Assembly: GCA_937906765.1 (NCBI GenBank)
Contig: CALCUV010000120.1
Coordinates: forward strand, 1-24,190
Length of the DNA stretch: 24,190 bases
Origin: an uncultured Prevotella sp.
GTDB lineage: Bacteria; Bacteroidota; Bacteroidia; Bacteroidales; Bacteroidaceae
Reading direction: 5' to 3'
Below the pieces are notes generated by a model. That model searched no databases, was not told where the DNA came from, and worked only from the letters and a program-made list of their open reading frames with translations. Shown here in pieces: positions 7,673 through 14,979 of this stretch. Both the position numbers and the translations under genes were made by a program. How positions within the stretch are numbered: the first letter of the stretch is position 1; each line of letters starts with the position of its first letter.

Positions 7673-7794
7673 TTAAGACAAAAGAACATAAGTACATAAT
7701 TTAGTTATGGTATTCCTTGTACAACTTATGTCCTTTTGTTCTTTTGTCTAAAAAAACAATAAGCAACTTATAAACTTATGTTCTTTTGTCTAAA
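7673..7794. repeat. AGACAAAAGAACATAAG inverted repeats upstream of the GxxExxY gene
   Basis: AGACAAAAGAACATAAGT (7676-7693) is matched by its exact complement ACTTATGTTCTTTTGTCT at 7774-7791. A variant with an extra CCTTTTG unit lies at 7725-7749. The same words flank the other side of the gene at 7051-7140, and a fragment (TTATTCTTTTGTCC) is at 7567-7580. The region between the proC stop and the GxxExxY start otherwise holds nothing recognisable. Confidence 0.75.
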
Positions 7795-7814
7795 ACCAAA
7801 GCCTTCAATCGTTA

Positions 7815-8609
7815 CTATCGTTTCAGCGAAGCGCGTAAGCCTTGTTGGACACTGTGAGTAAATCCGCAGGCTTCCATAGCATTGAGTCCGCGTATGGTAA
7901 GTCCGCCGGGGGTAGTTACTTTGTCAATTTCCGCTTCGGGATGTGCACCCTCTTGTGAGAGTAAGTCGATGGCGCCTTTGAGGGTTTGACACACGATTTC
8001 CTGAGCCTCTTGCGGGCGGAAGCCTAACTCTACGCCCCCTTCCTGAGTCGCGCGGACGTAACGCAGAGCAAAGGCAATGCCACAGGAAGCAAGTGACGTG
8101 GCTGCGGGCATGAGTTCTTCCTTAATGAGCATTGCTTTCCCCATGGTGGAAAAGATTTGCAGGAGTGAGGCATCTATTGCCGCCGTAGTGCGAAGGGTGG
8201 AGATAAAGGTCATACTGCTGCCGTACGCTATGGCGGTATTGGGCATTAAGTGACAGAGAGGAATGCCCGCCTCTCTCACGGAGTTGGGCAAGAGTCCGTC
8301 TATCTCGTTCAAGCTTATGCCTCCCGCCAACGAGGCTAAGACGTGTTTCTTAGCATCTAAAAGTCCGCTGATTTCTGTTATCACTTGCGCCACCAACCAA
8401 GGCTTTACGGCAAGAATAATCAAGTCTGCCTCCTTAACAACCTCCAAATTGTTGGTCGTTGTCTGCACCTGCGGAAAATCCTGTTTCAACGCCTCCAACT
8501 TTTTCGTTGACGGGTTGGATATATATACGGAATGAGCGGGAGCGTTTTTCAGAATGCCACGCGCAACTGCGCCTCCCATGTTTCCAGCTCCGATAATTGC
8601 GATGTTCAT
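7815..8609 (-). CDS. proC: pyrroline-5-carboxylate reductase
   Basis: ProC reduces 1-pyrroline-5-carboxylate to proline using NAD(P)H. The start at 8609 gives 264 residues beginning MNIAIIGAGNMGGAVARGI, the dinucleotide-binding fold at the very N-terminus as usual for the family. A longer frame from 8699 adds 30 unconserved residues and would begin upstream of the TACCTTTG promoter element at 8667-8674, so it is rejected. Further matches include LAVKPWLV, LASLAGGIS, LCHLMPNTAIAYG, and the C-terminal VTTPGGLTIRGLNAME dimer domain motif. It is the first gene of the minus-strand group that also contains proB. Confidence 0.94.
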   Translation of the reverse strand: MNIAIIGAGNMGGAVARGILKNAPAHSVYISNPSTKKLEALKQDFPQVQTTTNNLEVVKEADLIILAVKPWLVAQVITEISGLLDAKKHVLASLAGGISLNEIDGLLPNSVREAGIPLCHLMPNTAIAYGSSMTFISTLRTTAAIDASLLQIFSTMGKAMLIKEELMPAATSLASCGIAFALRYVRATQEGGVELGFRPQEAQEIVCQTLKGAIDLLSQEGAHPEAEIDKVTTPGGLTIRGLNAMEACGFTHSVQQGLRASLKR

Positions 8610-8666
8610 AGTATATAAATGTGTTGACAAGTAAATCAAATTGTAAATCGTAAAGAACTTTGGCGA

Positions 8667-8674
8667 CAAAGGTA
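8667..8674 (-). promoter_or_regulatory. candidate -7 element for proC
   Basis: On the minus strand TACCTTTG fits TAnnTTTG, placing the transcription start near 8660, about 50 bases before the ATG at 8609. A TTG lies only 15 bases upstream, shorter than the usual 19-21, so the -33 element is uncertain. Confidence 0.45.
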
Positions 8675-8808
8675 ACATTTTTACAGCATCAAGCGCCATT
8701 CAGCAACAAAAAGAAACGTTACAATCGCCAAAAACCGAGATTTTGAAAGCAAAAACCTTATTTTGCAAGAAATTTTCAATGAAATCTTAAAAAATATTTA
8801 CTTTTATA

Positions 8809-8838
8809 TTGCCATTACAAAATAAAGTTTCATCTTTG
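8809..8838 (+). promoter_or_regulatory. Bacteroidetes-type promoter for the DUF3332 gene
   Basis: TTG (8809-8811), a 19-base spacer and CATCTTTG (8831-8838) match the consensus except for C instead of T at the first position of the -7 box. The predicted leader is about 75 bases. The 8610-8918 gap otherwise holds only the divergent proC control region. Confidence 0.6.
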
Positions 8839-8918
8839 TCACGGAAACATTACTAACCCTCTGAGACGGGACTAAGGAAATTACAGATTCGCCTCGGAAT
8901 TTAATCAACACTTCCGCT

Positions 8919-9473
8919 ATGAAAAAAATCTTTTTGAAGAGCGCGCTTCTCGCAATCGCTGGTACAACTTTGTTTAGTTCTTGTATTGGTTCTTACTCTT
9001 TGTTCAACAAGTTGGCAAAGTGGAACGTTAACGCAACTGGCAACAAGTATCTCAATGCTATTATCGGCGTAGTGATTTCTCCCGCTTACGGTTTCTGTGC
9101 GTTTGCTGACGCTATCGTTCTTAACTCTATTGAATTCTGGACTGGCAACCAACTTCTCGCAAACGTAGGTAAGACTCAGCCTATGGTTGGTGCTGATGGT
9201 AATTTCTATCTCATTACAACTACTATTGACGGCTACACTATTAGTAACGAAACAACAAAGCAGACTTCTTACTTAAAGTATGACAAGGAAAGCAATGTTT
9301 GGAGCTATGAGGCAGACGGCAATGTGAGCAAGTTGCTCCGCATAAATGCAGACAATACGCTTACTGTATATCTCCCCAATGGCGAAAGTATGGATGTTAC
9401 TAACGATGCCCAGGGTTTGGAACAGGTTAAGAGTATGATTAATCCTGTATCTCCTCTTATGGCTGCAAAGTAA
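8919..9473 (+). CDS. DUF3332-family lipoprotein
   Basis: This 184-residue protein starts with a lipoprotein signal (MKKIFLKSALLAIAGTTLFSSC); Cys22 is the lipidation site. The body has the family pattern: CIGSYSLFNKLAKWN, a second hydrophobic stretch YLNAIIGVVISPAYGFCAFADAIV, and NSIEFWTGNQLL. The C-terminal half is a hydrophilic region with short beta-like strands. DUF3332 proteins are widespread in Bacteroidetes and some proteobacteria, and no function is known to me. It has its own promoter and a terminator, so it is monocistronic. Codon use looks rich in preferred codons (many AAC, GGT, GTA), suggesting high expression (inference). Confidence 0.88.
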   Translation: MKKIFLKSALLAIAGTTLFSSCIGSYSLFNKLAKWNVNATGNKYLNAIIGVVISPAYGFCAFADAIVLNSIEFWTGNQLLANVGKTQPMVGADGNFYLITTTIDGYTISNETTKQTSYLKYDKESNVWSYEADGNVSKLLRINADNTLTVYLPNGESMDVTNDAQGLEQVKSMINPVSPLMAAK

Positions 9474-9491
9474 GCACATACGATAAACATA

Positions 9492-9528
9492 TTGCGCCCT
9501 GCGTCATCGACGTAGGGCGCAAATTTTG
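9492..9528 (+). terminator. terminator after the DUF3332 gene
   Basis: TTGCGCCCT (9492-9500) pairs with AGGGCGCAA (9514-9522), and partial pairing continues inward, followed by a short ATTTT run. The stem is strong and GC-rich; the T run is short. Confidence 0.7.
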
Positions 9529-9576
9529 TATTTCTGAAATTGTCGCGAAAAAGAGTCTTTAATACGAAAGACTATA

Positions 9577-9602
9577 AGTAACTTTGTTGCCCGTAAGTTA
9601 CT
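9577..9602. repeat. AGTAACTT/AAGTTACT inverted repeat upstream of msrC
   Basis: AGTAACTT (9577-9584) and AAGTTACT (9595-9602) form 8-base arms around a 10-base loop. The left arm overlaps TAACTTTG (9579-9586), which fits a -7 promoter box but has no good -33 TTG at the right distance. It could therefore be an operator over the promoter of the downstream gene, or a weak hairpin. Confidence 0.4.
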
Positions 9603-9657
9603 CTTTATTTTCACTAAGTCGGTTATAAAAACAACCCTCATTCATTTACCTTCAATT

Positions 9658-10137
9658 ATGGCAGAACATCTCACCATCCATTCGGGCGATAAGGCGGAGC
9701 GTTACGCCTGTCTCCTACCCCAGCTTGAGGAAATCGTAGCCACAGAGACTGACCCTATTGCCAATATGGCAAACGTGGCGGCCTGTCTGTGGGAAACGTT
9801 CCACTTTTGGTGGGTAGGTTTTTACCGCGTAATAGGCGAAGAACTCGTTCTTGGCCCCTTTCAAGGTCCTCTTGCTTGCACCCGCATCCGTAAAGGACGC
9901 GGAGTTTGTGGCACAGCTTGGATGGAGCAGAAAACAATAGTTGTGCCCGACGTAGAGCGTTTCCCCGGTCACATTGCTTGTAGCAACGCCTCGCGTTCTG
10001 AAATTGTGGTGCCCATTGTGCGAGATGGAGCGGTGGTTGGAGTTCTTGATGTGGATAGCGAAAAGCTCTCTACGTTTGACGAAACCGATGCGCGATGGTT
10101 GGAAAGAGTAGCCGCACTTCTTGCAAAAGACTTTTGA
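9658..10137 (+). CDS. msrC: free methionine-(R)-sulfoxide reductase (GAF domain)
   Basis: The enzyme reduces free methionine-R-sulfoxide and belongs to the cytoplasmic oxidative-damage defence. This 159-residue single GAF domain has the family hallmarks WVGFY (52-56), LVLGPFQGPLACTRI, GRGVCGTAW, IACSNASRSEIVVP and GVLDVDSE. Three conserved cysteines are present at 74, 84 and 108, spaced like Cys84/94/118 of the E. coli enzyme. The NUDIX hydrolase starts 11 bases after the stop, so both are likely one transcript; together they suggest repair of oxidised metabolites (inference). Confidence 0.92.
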   Translation: MAEHLTIHSGDKAERYACLLPQLEEIVATETDPIANMANVAACLWETFHFWWVGFYRVIGEELVLGPFQGPLACTRIRKGRGVCGTAWMEQKTIVVPDVERFPGHIACSNASRSEIVVPIVRDGAVVGVLDVDSEKLSTFDETDARWLERVAALLAKDF

Positions 10138-10148
10138 ACGTACAAGAC

Positions 10149-10550
10149 ATGAAACAAATTGAAGTTGTAGCCGCCATCATCCGCAAAGGCGACACTATTT
10201 TCGCCACCCAACGCGGTTATGGAGAATTTGAAGGCATGTGGGAGTTTCCAGGAGGGAAAATCGAGACCGGAGAAGCCCCCGAAGCGGCACTCACTCGGGA
10301 AATTCGCGAAGAACTCGACGTGGAAATTTCCGTAGGTAACTTGCTCACCACCGTACGTTACGACTACCCCTCCTTCCGACTCGTAATGCATTGCTATTGG
10401 TGTCACATCATCTCGGGCATCCCTCAATTATTAGAGCACAAGTCGGCACAATGGCTTACGGCAAGTGAGCTGTACACCGTAGAGTGGCTTCCCGCCGACA
10501 TCGAAGTAGTATCTTTGATTCAAGAAACACTACTTAAACAATATCACTAA
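10149..10550 (+). CDS. MutT/NUDIX nucleoside triphosphate pyrophosphohydrolase
   Basis: From the ATG at 10149 the protein is 133 residues (MKQIEVVAAIIRKGDTIFAT...). An upstream in-frame Met at 10095 would overlap msrC and adds no conserved sequence. The NUDIX box starts at GGKIETGEAPEAALTREI and continues REELDV; the usual Gly near the end is Asp here, as in many MutT-like proteins. The preceding GEFEGMWEFPGGK is typical of the MutT/NudG subgroup that hydrolyses 8-oxo-dGTP or related oxidised or methylated nucleotides, so nucleotide-pool sanitation is the most likely role. It is translationally close to msrC (11-base gap). Confidence 0.9.
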   Translation: MKQIEVVAAIIRKGDTIFATQRGYGEFEGMWEFPGGKIETGEAPEAALTREIREELDVEISVGNLLTTVRYDYPSFRLVMHCYWCHIISGIPQLLEHKSAQWLTASELYTVEWLPADIEVVSLIQETLLKQYH

Positions 10551-10594
10551 CTAGAAACACAACCTATTGACGACTCAATTCCCCAAAATAGCAC

Positions 10595-10602
10595 TACTTT
10601 TG
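10595..10602 (+). promoter_or_regulatory. candidate -7 element for the XRE-cupin gene
   Basis: TACTTTTG fits TAnnTTTG and lies about 80 bases before the ATG at 10683. No TTG is found at the standard spacing. It follows CTCAATTCCCCAAAAT (10574-10589), a 16-base word repeated exactly at 19382-19397. Confidence 0.35.
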
Positions 10603-10682
10603 TCATCGAAATTCAAACTGAAGTTTTCAAACTTTCATCTTATTCACAATTAAAGTTTCACTTTGCAAAAAACAACAAGATT

Positions 10683-11237
10683 ATGGAAGAACACATTATT
10701 CAAATTGCAGAACGCTTGCGCGGTCTTCGTGACGCACTCGACCTTACTATTGACGATGTTATTTGCGAGTGTGGCATTTCAAGAGAAGAATACGAAAAAG
10801 CCGAAAGTGGCAGTGCCGATATTTCAGTAGGTATGTTGCAAAAGATTTCGCGTCAGTACAACATCCCTCTTGACACCCTCATGTTCGGAGAAGAACCCAA
10901 AATGAGCACATATTTCCTAACACGTGCAGGAAAGGGTACGAGCATTGAGCGCTCTAAGGCCTACAAATACCAAGCCCTTGCTGCCGGATTCAGAGACCGA
11001 ATTGCCGATCCCTTTATTGTGACTATCGAACCCAAACCTGTCGACCAACCTTTCCACTTGAACACACACGCAGGTCAGGAGTTTAACCTCGTAATTGAGG
11101 GTAGTATGGAAATTAGTATTGGTGGAAAATTGCTGACCCTCAATGTGGGCGACAGCATCTACTTCAATGCGCAACTACCTCACGGCATGCGTGCCCTAAA
11201 CGACAAACCCATGAAACTACTCGCCGTCATCATGTAA
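10683..11237 (+). CDS. XRE-family regulator with C-terminal cupin domain
   Basis: This 184-residue protein has an N-terminal helix-turn-helix (about 8-64: IAERLRGLRDALDLTIDDVICECGISREEYEKAE, cut here into two visible helices). A central linker follows, then a cupin_2 barrel (about 118-182) with FHLNTHAGQEFNLVIEG and VGDSIYFNAQLPHGMRAL. The histidines and glutamate of the cupin metal/ligand site are present. Such proteins sense a small ligand and control a neighbouring metabolic gene. The acyl-CoA ligase starts 35 bases downstream, so its substrate or product is the likely ligand (inference). Confidence 0.9.
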   Translation: MEEHIIQIAERLRGLRDALDLTIDDVICECGISREEYEKAESGSADISVGMLQKISRQYNIPLDTLMFGEEPKMSTYFLTRAGKGTSIERSKAYKYQALAAGFRDRIADPFIVTIEPKPVDQPFHLNTHAGQEFNLVIEGSMEISIGGKLLTLNVGDSIYFNAQLPHGMRALNDKPMKLLAVIM

Positions 11238-11272
11238 CGGCGGGGGAATTTCTTTTTAATTCGACTGTCACG

Positions 11273-12922
11273 ATGATACACAAATTTCTTAACCAAACGA
11301 CTTTTACTTCTCAAGAAGATTTCAAACAAAACTTCCGCATCAACGTTCCTGAAAACTTTAACTTTGGCTACGACATCGTTGATGCTTGGGCAGAAACAGA
11401 CCCCAACAAGTTGGCCATGCTTTGGACAAACGATAAGGGCGAAGAGCGCCGATTTACGTTTGCCGACATGAAGTACTATACAGATCAAACTGCATCTTAC
11501 TTCCAACAACTTGGTATTAGCAAGGGCGACAAAGTAATGCTTATCCTCAAGCGTAGAGCCGAATTTTGGTATTCTACAATTGCCCTGACAAAATTAGGAG
11601 CTGTTGTAATTCCCGCTACACACCTCTTGACAAAAAAAGATATAGTCTATCGCTGTAATGCGGCTGACATAAAGATGATTGTATGTGCAGGAGAAGACTT
11701 TATCTTAGACAGCATACTCAAAGCTCGCCCAGAATGTCCATCACTTAAACACGTAACAAGTATTGGGCCTGAAATACGCGAGGGATTTGAAGATTTCCAA
11801 ACTGGCATTCGTAACGCAGCGCCGTTTGTTCGCCCTATTGATGGTAACACAAACGACGATACGATGATTATTTACTTTACCAGTGGCACTTCTGGCCAAC
11901 CTAAGATGGTGGCTCACGACTTTACTTATCCTTTAGGCTTAATTAGTGTGGCGCATTTCTGGCATAATCTTAAGCCTACGAGTCTTCATCTTACCATTGC
12001 GGATACTGGTTGGGGCAAAGCGGCTTGGGGTAAGCTTTATGGCCAATGGATTAGCGGCGCAACGATATTTGTGTACGACCATGAGAAATTTACACCTGCA
12101 GACATCTTAAAGAAAATCCAAGATTATAAGATAACTTCGCTTTGTGCGCCTCCTACAATTTTCCGTTTCTTAATCCATGAAGATTTAACCCGATTTGACC
12201 TTTCGGCACTGGAATATTGTACGATTGCAGGGGAAGCTTTGAACCCCGCAGTCTTTGATACATTCAAGGAACTCACTGGCATTTCGCTCATGGAGGGATT
12301 TGGGCAAACGGAAACGACACTTACTATTAGCAACATGCCTTGGACAACGCCCAAACCCGGAAGTATGGGATTGCCTAACCCACAATATGACGTAGATCTT
12401 ATTGATGCGGATGGCCGTTCGGTAGAAGCGGGAGAACAAGGCCAAATTGTGGTAAAATTTGGCACTAAGAAACCCGTCGGACTCTTCCAAGGTTACTATC
12501 GTGACCCAGAACGTACTGCCGAAGTACTTCACGATGGCGTTTATTACACGGGCGATGTTGCATGGAAGGATGAAGATGGCTACTATTGGTTTGTTGGTCG
12601 CACCGATGACGTTATCAAGAGCTCGGGTTACCGAATTGGTCCTTTCGAAGTTGAAAGTGCGTTGATGACTCACCCTGCCGTTTTAGAATGTGCGATAACT
12701 GGTGTACCCGATGAGGTACGCGGTCAAGTTGTTAAGGCTACAATTATTCTCACAAAGGAATATAAGGAGAAGGCCTCGCCTGAACTGATTAAGGAACTCC
12801 AAGACCATGTCAAGCGCGTCACTGCTCCTTACAAATATCCCCGAGTTATTGAGTTTGTTGACGAACTTCCGAAGACCATAAGCGGAAAGATTCGTCGCAC
12901 AGAGATTCGCAAGAAAGGCTAA
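11273..12922 (+). CDS. AMP-forming acyl-CoA synthetase, medium-chain/acetyl-CoA ligase-like
   Basis: This 549-residue ANL-superfamily ligase activates a carboxylate as acyl-AMP and transfers it to CoA. It shows the P-loop YFTSGTSGQPKM (201-212), the acyl-pocket region IADTGWGKAAWGKLYG, GFGQTETTL, YYTGD, the hinge GRTDDVIKSSGYRIGP, and the C-terminal catalytic Lys539 in PKTISGKIRR. The pattern resembles medium-chain acyl-CoA synthetases more than Acs. It forms a two-gene unit with the XRE-cupin regulator and ends at a strong terminator. The exact acyl substrate cannot be read from sequence. Confidence 0.92.
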   Translation: MIHKFLNQTTFTSQEDFKQNFRINVPENFNFGYDIVDAWAETDPNKLAMLWTNDKGEERRFTFADMKYYTDQTASYFQQLGISKGDKVMLILKRRAEFWYSTIALTKLGAVVIPATHLLTKKDIVYRCNAADIKMIVCAGEDFILDSILKARPECPSLKHVTSIGPEIREGFEDFQTGIRNAAPFVRPIDGNTNDDTMIIYFTSGTSGQPKMVAHDFTYPLGLISVAHFWHNLKPTSLHLTIADTGWGKAAWGKLYGQWISGATIFVYDHEKFTPADILKKIQDYKITSLCAPPTIFRFLIHEDLTRFDLSALEYCTIAGEALNPAVFDTFKELTGISLMEGFGQTETTLTISNMPWTTPKPGSMGLPNPQYDVDLIDADGRSVEAGEQGQIVVKFGTKKPVGLFQGYYRDPERTAEVLHDGVYYTGDVAWKDEDGYYWFVGRTDDVIKSSGYRIGPFEVESALMTHPAVLECAITGVPDEVRGQVVKATIILTKEYKEKASPELIKELQDHVKRVTAPYKYPRVIEFVDELPKTISGKIRRTEIRKKG

Positions 12923-12950
12923 GTGAGATTTTCTCCCTGATTTATTCCAC

Positions 12951-12989
12951 AAAAAAGGAACTACCCTCAACGGAGTAGTTCCTTTTTTT
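12951..12989. terminator. bidirectional terminator between the acyl-CoA ligase and the TPR gene
   Basis: GGAACTAC (12957-12964) pairs with GTAGTTCC (12975-12982). Six As precede the stem and seven Ts follow it, so both convergent transcripts meet a T-tailed hairpin. Confidence 0.88.
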
Positions 12990-13002
12990 ATTGTATTTCC
13001 TT

Positions 13003-13018
13003 CCGCATGGCGTTCTCC
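13003..13018 (-). repeat. isolated element end, CCGCATGG followed by TTCTCC
   Basis: CCGCATGGCGTTCTCC is nearly identical to the inner edge of the repeat arm at 20044-20060 (CCGCATGGCATTTCTCC). There is no long heptamer array here, so it looks like a decayed or minimal copy of the element at 16.6, 20.0 and 21.2 kb. A GGAGAGCG about 14 bases further on could pair with the CGTTCTCC part. Confidence 0.35.
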
Positions 13019-13099
13019 CGCTGTTTATAGAAGGAGAGCGCTATCCAGATTAAATTTTCCTAACGGAAAGCGAGTGCAAAATTTTGCGGAATGACTATT

Positions 13100-14725
13100 T
13101 TATTTTCCTTCTTCTGACGAAGCTAACTTGCGATGGTATGCTGCAGCCTCGGCATTACCGAGTTTTTCGTAGGCAAAGGCAAGAAGGCGATGCGCTTCGG
13201 GATTGTCGGGGTAGAGTTCAAGAGATTTTTGAGCGTAAGCTACTGCATTTTCGTACTGACCTACGACAAGGTAAATGCGAGCGCATTCCTGTTGATAGAA
13301 ATAGTGTGTGGGATTGCGACGAATAGCGAAAAGGATGTCATCAAGTGCTTGTTGGAACATACGTGCTTCCAATTCTACCTGAGAGCGAAGGGCATAGAAA
13401 CGCTCGGTCAAGTTATTCGCACCCATTATATTCTCATAGGTATTGTAATCTTCCACGGCCTTGCGATATTCTCCCAATTCGTAATAAAGGTTTGCGCGTT
13501 CCATCACATAACCTGCATTTCGTGGAGAAATAGGTTTGGGCAAGCGCACAATCGTACTATCAAGCAAGGCAATACGTCGGAGCGTGTCGCCACCCATTGC
13601 CTCTACGCACTTCGAAGCACGGTAAAAGGTTTCCGCCGTAGCAAATGCCGTCTTACCAACTGCCTCAAAACCTTCCAAAGCCTTCTGATAATCGCCATCA
13701 AGATAGTTACACAATGCCATGTGTTGGAGATAAAGGGGCATGGGATTCAAAGCGTATGCCGCACTTGCCTCAGCAGCCGCCTTCTTAGCGTTCCAATCGG
13801 CATAGGCAGGCACTCCTGACTTAGCGAACGTATAAAGCAACTTACTGAATGCGTAATGCACTTCGTCCTTCTTCTCACTCACCTCAAAAGCTTGGTTAAC
13901 GTATTCCTGCGCTTGGTCATAATTGCCATAGGCGGTGAAGAAGTTGGCCAAGTTCAAGTAACCTTCAGGATTCTTGGGGTAGGCCGTGTTAAAATCTTGG
14001 TAAGCCGTGTGTGTCAACAACGAATCGGCCACATCAAGCATCAGTACGTAACTCAAGGCCTGCTCTTCATCGGCTGGGAGTTGCTTGGGGATGCGAATCT
14101 TTCGGAGATCGGAATTAAAGGTACTTGCTGCCGTAATCTTAAGTCGGTCAATGAAGCGCGCATCTATCGCACACGAGGTCGTAGCACTGTCTGCCACGTT
14201 GCGCTGCACCATTCCCACCACTTCGCCTGCCTCATTGAGAAGCGGACATCCGAAGTTGAGAAGCGTGTTAGGCGCTGTGGTTTCATAATAATGGAATCCC
14301 GCGTAAGGTGTCACCACTTTGGTTTCCACGACAGTGGGTTTTGCTTTCTTCGATGTGGTGTAGGTGTAAAGGTTTAAGGTTTGCCCAACGGCAACACTGT
14401 CTGTCGCCACGGTGAAGAAGTCAAACTTGGGTTTCTTTGCTTCAAGCGTCACCACCGCCAAGTCATACGTGCTACTGGCTCCGACAAGGCGACTCACAGG
14501 ATAGCGTTTGCCCTTAGCATCTATCACTTCGGCACGCACGGCTCCCTCAAGCAATGTGTAGGGCACCACTGTTTTGCCCTCAACACTGAGCAAGAAACCA
14601 TAACCTGAGGCAAGAATTGTGCCGTCAGCCTTATAACTGATTAAGTTTACCACTGCCTGATGGGGCTTTTTCGCACCGAAGAGCGACAATGGGAGAAGGA
14701 GGAGAATGAAAAGAAGTTGTTTCAT
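13100..14725 (-). CDS. exported TPR protein with degenerate trypsin-like domain
   Basis: Starting at Met 14725 (an ATG two codons upstream, at 14731, is the alternative), the 541-residue protein has a signal peptide (MKQLLFILLLLPLSLFGA). Residues about 22-195 follow the fold of trypsin/HtrA proteases: SGYGFLLS, VVPYTLLEGA, STYDLAVVTL and NFGCPLLNEAGEVVG. The catalytic His is Thr57 and the nucleophile Ser of GNSGGP is Phe158; only Asp88 remains. It is therefore probably a non-catalytic binding domain. The rest (about 215-535) is a series of tetratricopeptide repeats (for example PEGYLNLANFFTAYGNYDQA and YELGEYRKAVEDYN). A periplasmic or outer-membrane scaffold role is likely (inference). It follows recN on the same strand after about 250 bases. 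Confidence 0.85.
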   Translation of the reverse strand: MKQLLFILLLLPLSLFGAKKPHQAVVNLISYKADGTILASGYGFLLSVEGKTVVPYTLLEGAVRAEVIDAKGKRYPVSRLVGASSTYDLAVVTLEAKKPKFDFFTVATDSVAVGQTLNLYTYTTSKKAKPTVVETKVVTPYAGFHYYETTAPNTLLNFGCPLLNEAGEVVGMVQRNVADSATTSCAIDARFIDRLKITAASTFNSDLRKIRIPKQLPADEEQALSYVLMLDVADSLLTHTAYQDFNTAYPKNPEGYLNLANFFTAYGNYDQAQEYVNQAFEVSEKKDEVHYAFSKLLYTFAKSGVPAYADWNAKKAAAEASAAYALNPMPLYLQHMALCNYLDGDYQKALEGFEAVGKTAFATAETFYRASKCVEAMGGDTLRRIALLDSTIVRLPKPISPRNAGYVMERANLYYELGEYRKAVEDYNTYENIMGANNLTERFYALRSQVELEARMFQQALDDILFAIRRNPTHYFYQQECARIYLVVGQYENAVAYAQKSLELYPDNPEAHRLLAFAYEKLGNAEAAAYHRKLASSEEGK

Positions 14726-14837
14726 AATCAACGGTTAAGATAGTTGCGGGAATGGCGCTTAACTGGCATCATGATTTTGACGCTAAAAACAAGGGTTGAA
14801 AGACTCAAAACAATGTTAGTCATACGGCGCCCTAAGA

Positions 14838-14861
14838 GTAACTTTCTACGCGCTAAGTTAC
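14838..14861. repeat. GTAACTT/AAGTTAC inverted repeat upstream of the TPR gene
   Basis: Arms 14838-14844 and 14855-14861 surround a 10-base loop (AGTAACTT on the left). It lies in the recN-TPR gap (14726-14979), about 110 bases before the TPR start, and matches the motif at 9577-9602 in arm sequence and loop length. Nothing else was recognised in this gap. Confidence 0.35.
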
Positions 14862-14979
14862 GTATAGAATTCCCTATAATTATTTGTGTTGTTCATACGT
14901 TAGATTCGGAGGGGTGAAAGCGAGGTTCACACAGGCAAAATTGCCGAAGTTGCGCCACCCTTTGCCACCTTATTTACCG

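Noticed and set aside
8610..8699. N-terminal extension of proC from an upstream ATG at 8699
   Set aside because: The 30 extra residues are unlike ProC, and the extended start lies upstream of the TACCTTTG promoter box; MNIAIIGAGNMGG at 8609 is the standard start.
10095..10148. Upstream start for the NUDIX gene inside msrC
   Set aside because: The added 18 residues are not conserved, and the start at 10149 fits the family N-terminus.
13133..13819. 228-codon plus-strand frame opposite the TPR gene
   Set aside because: It is the reverse complement shadow of the exported TPR protein, which has a signal peptide and clear repeats.
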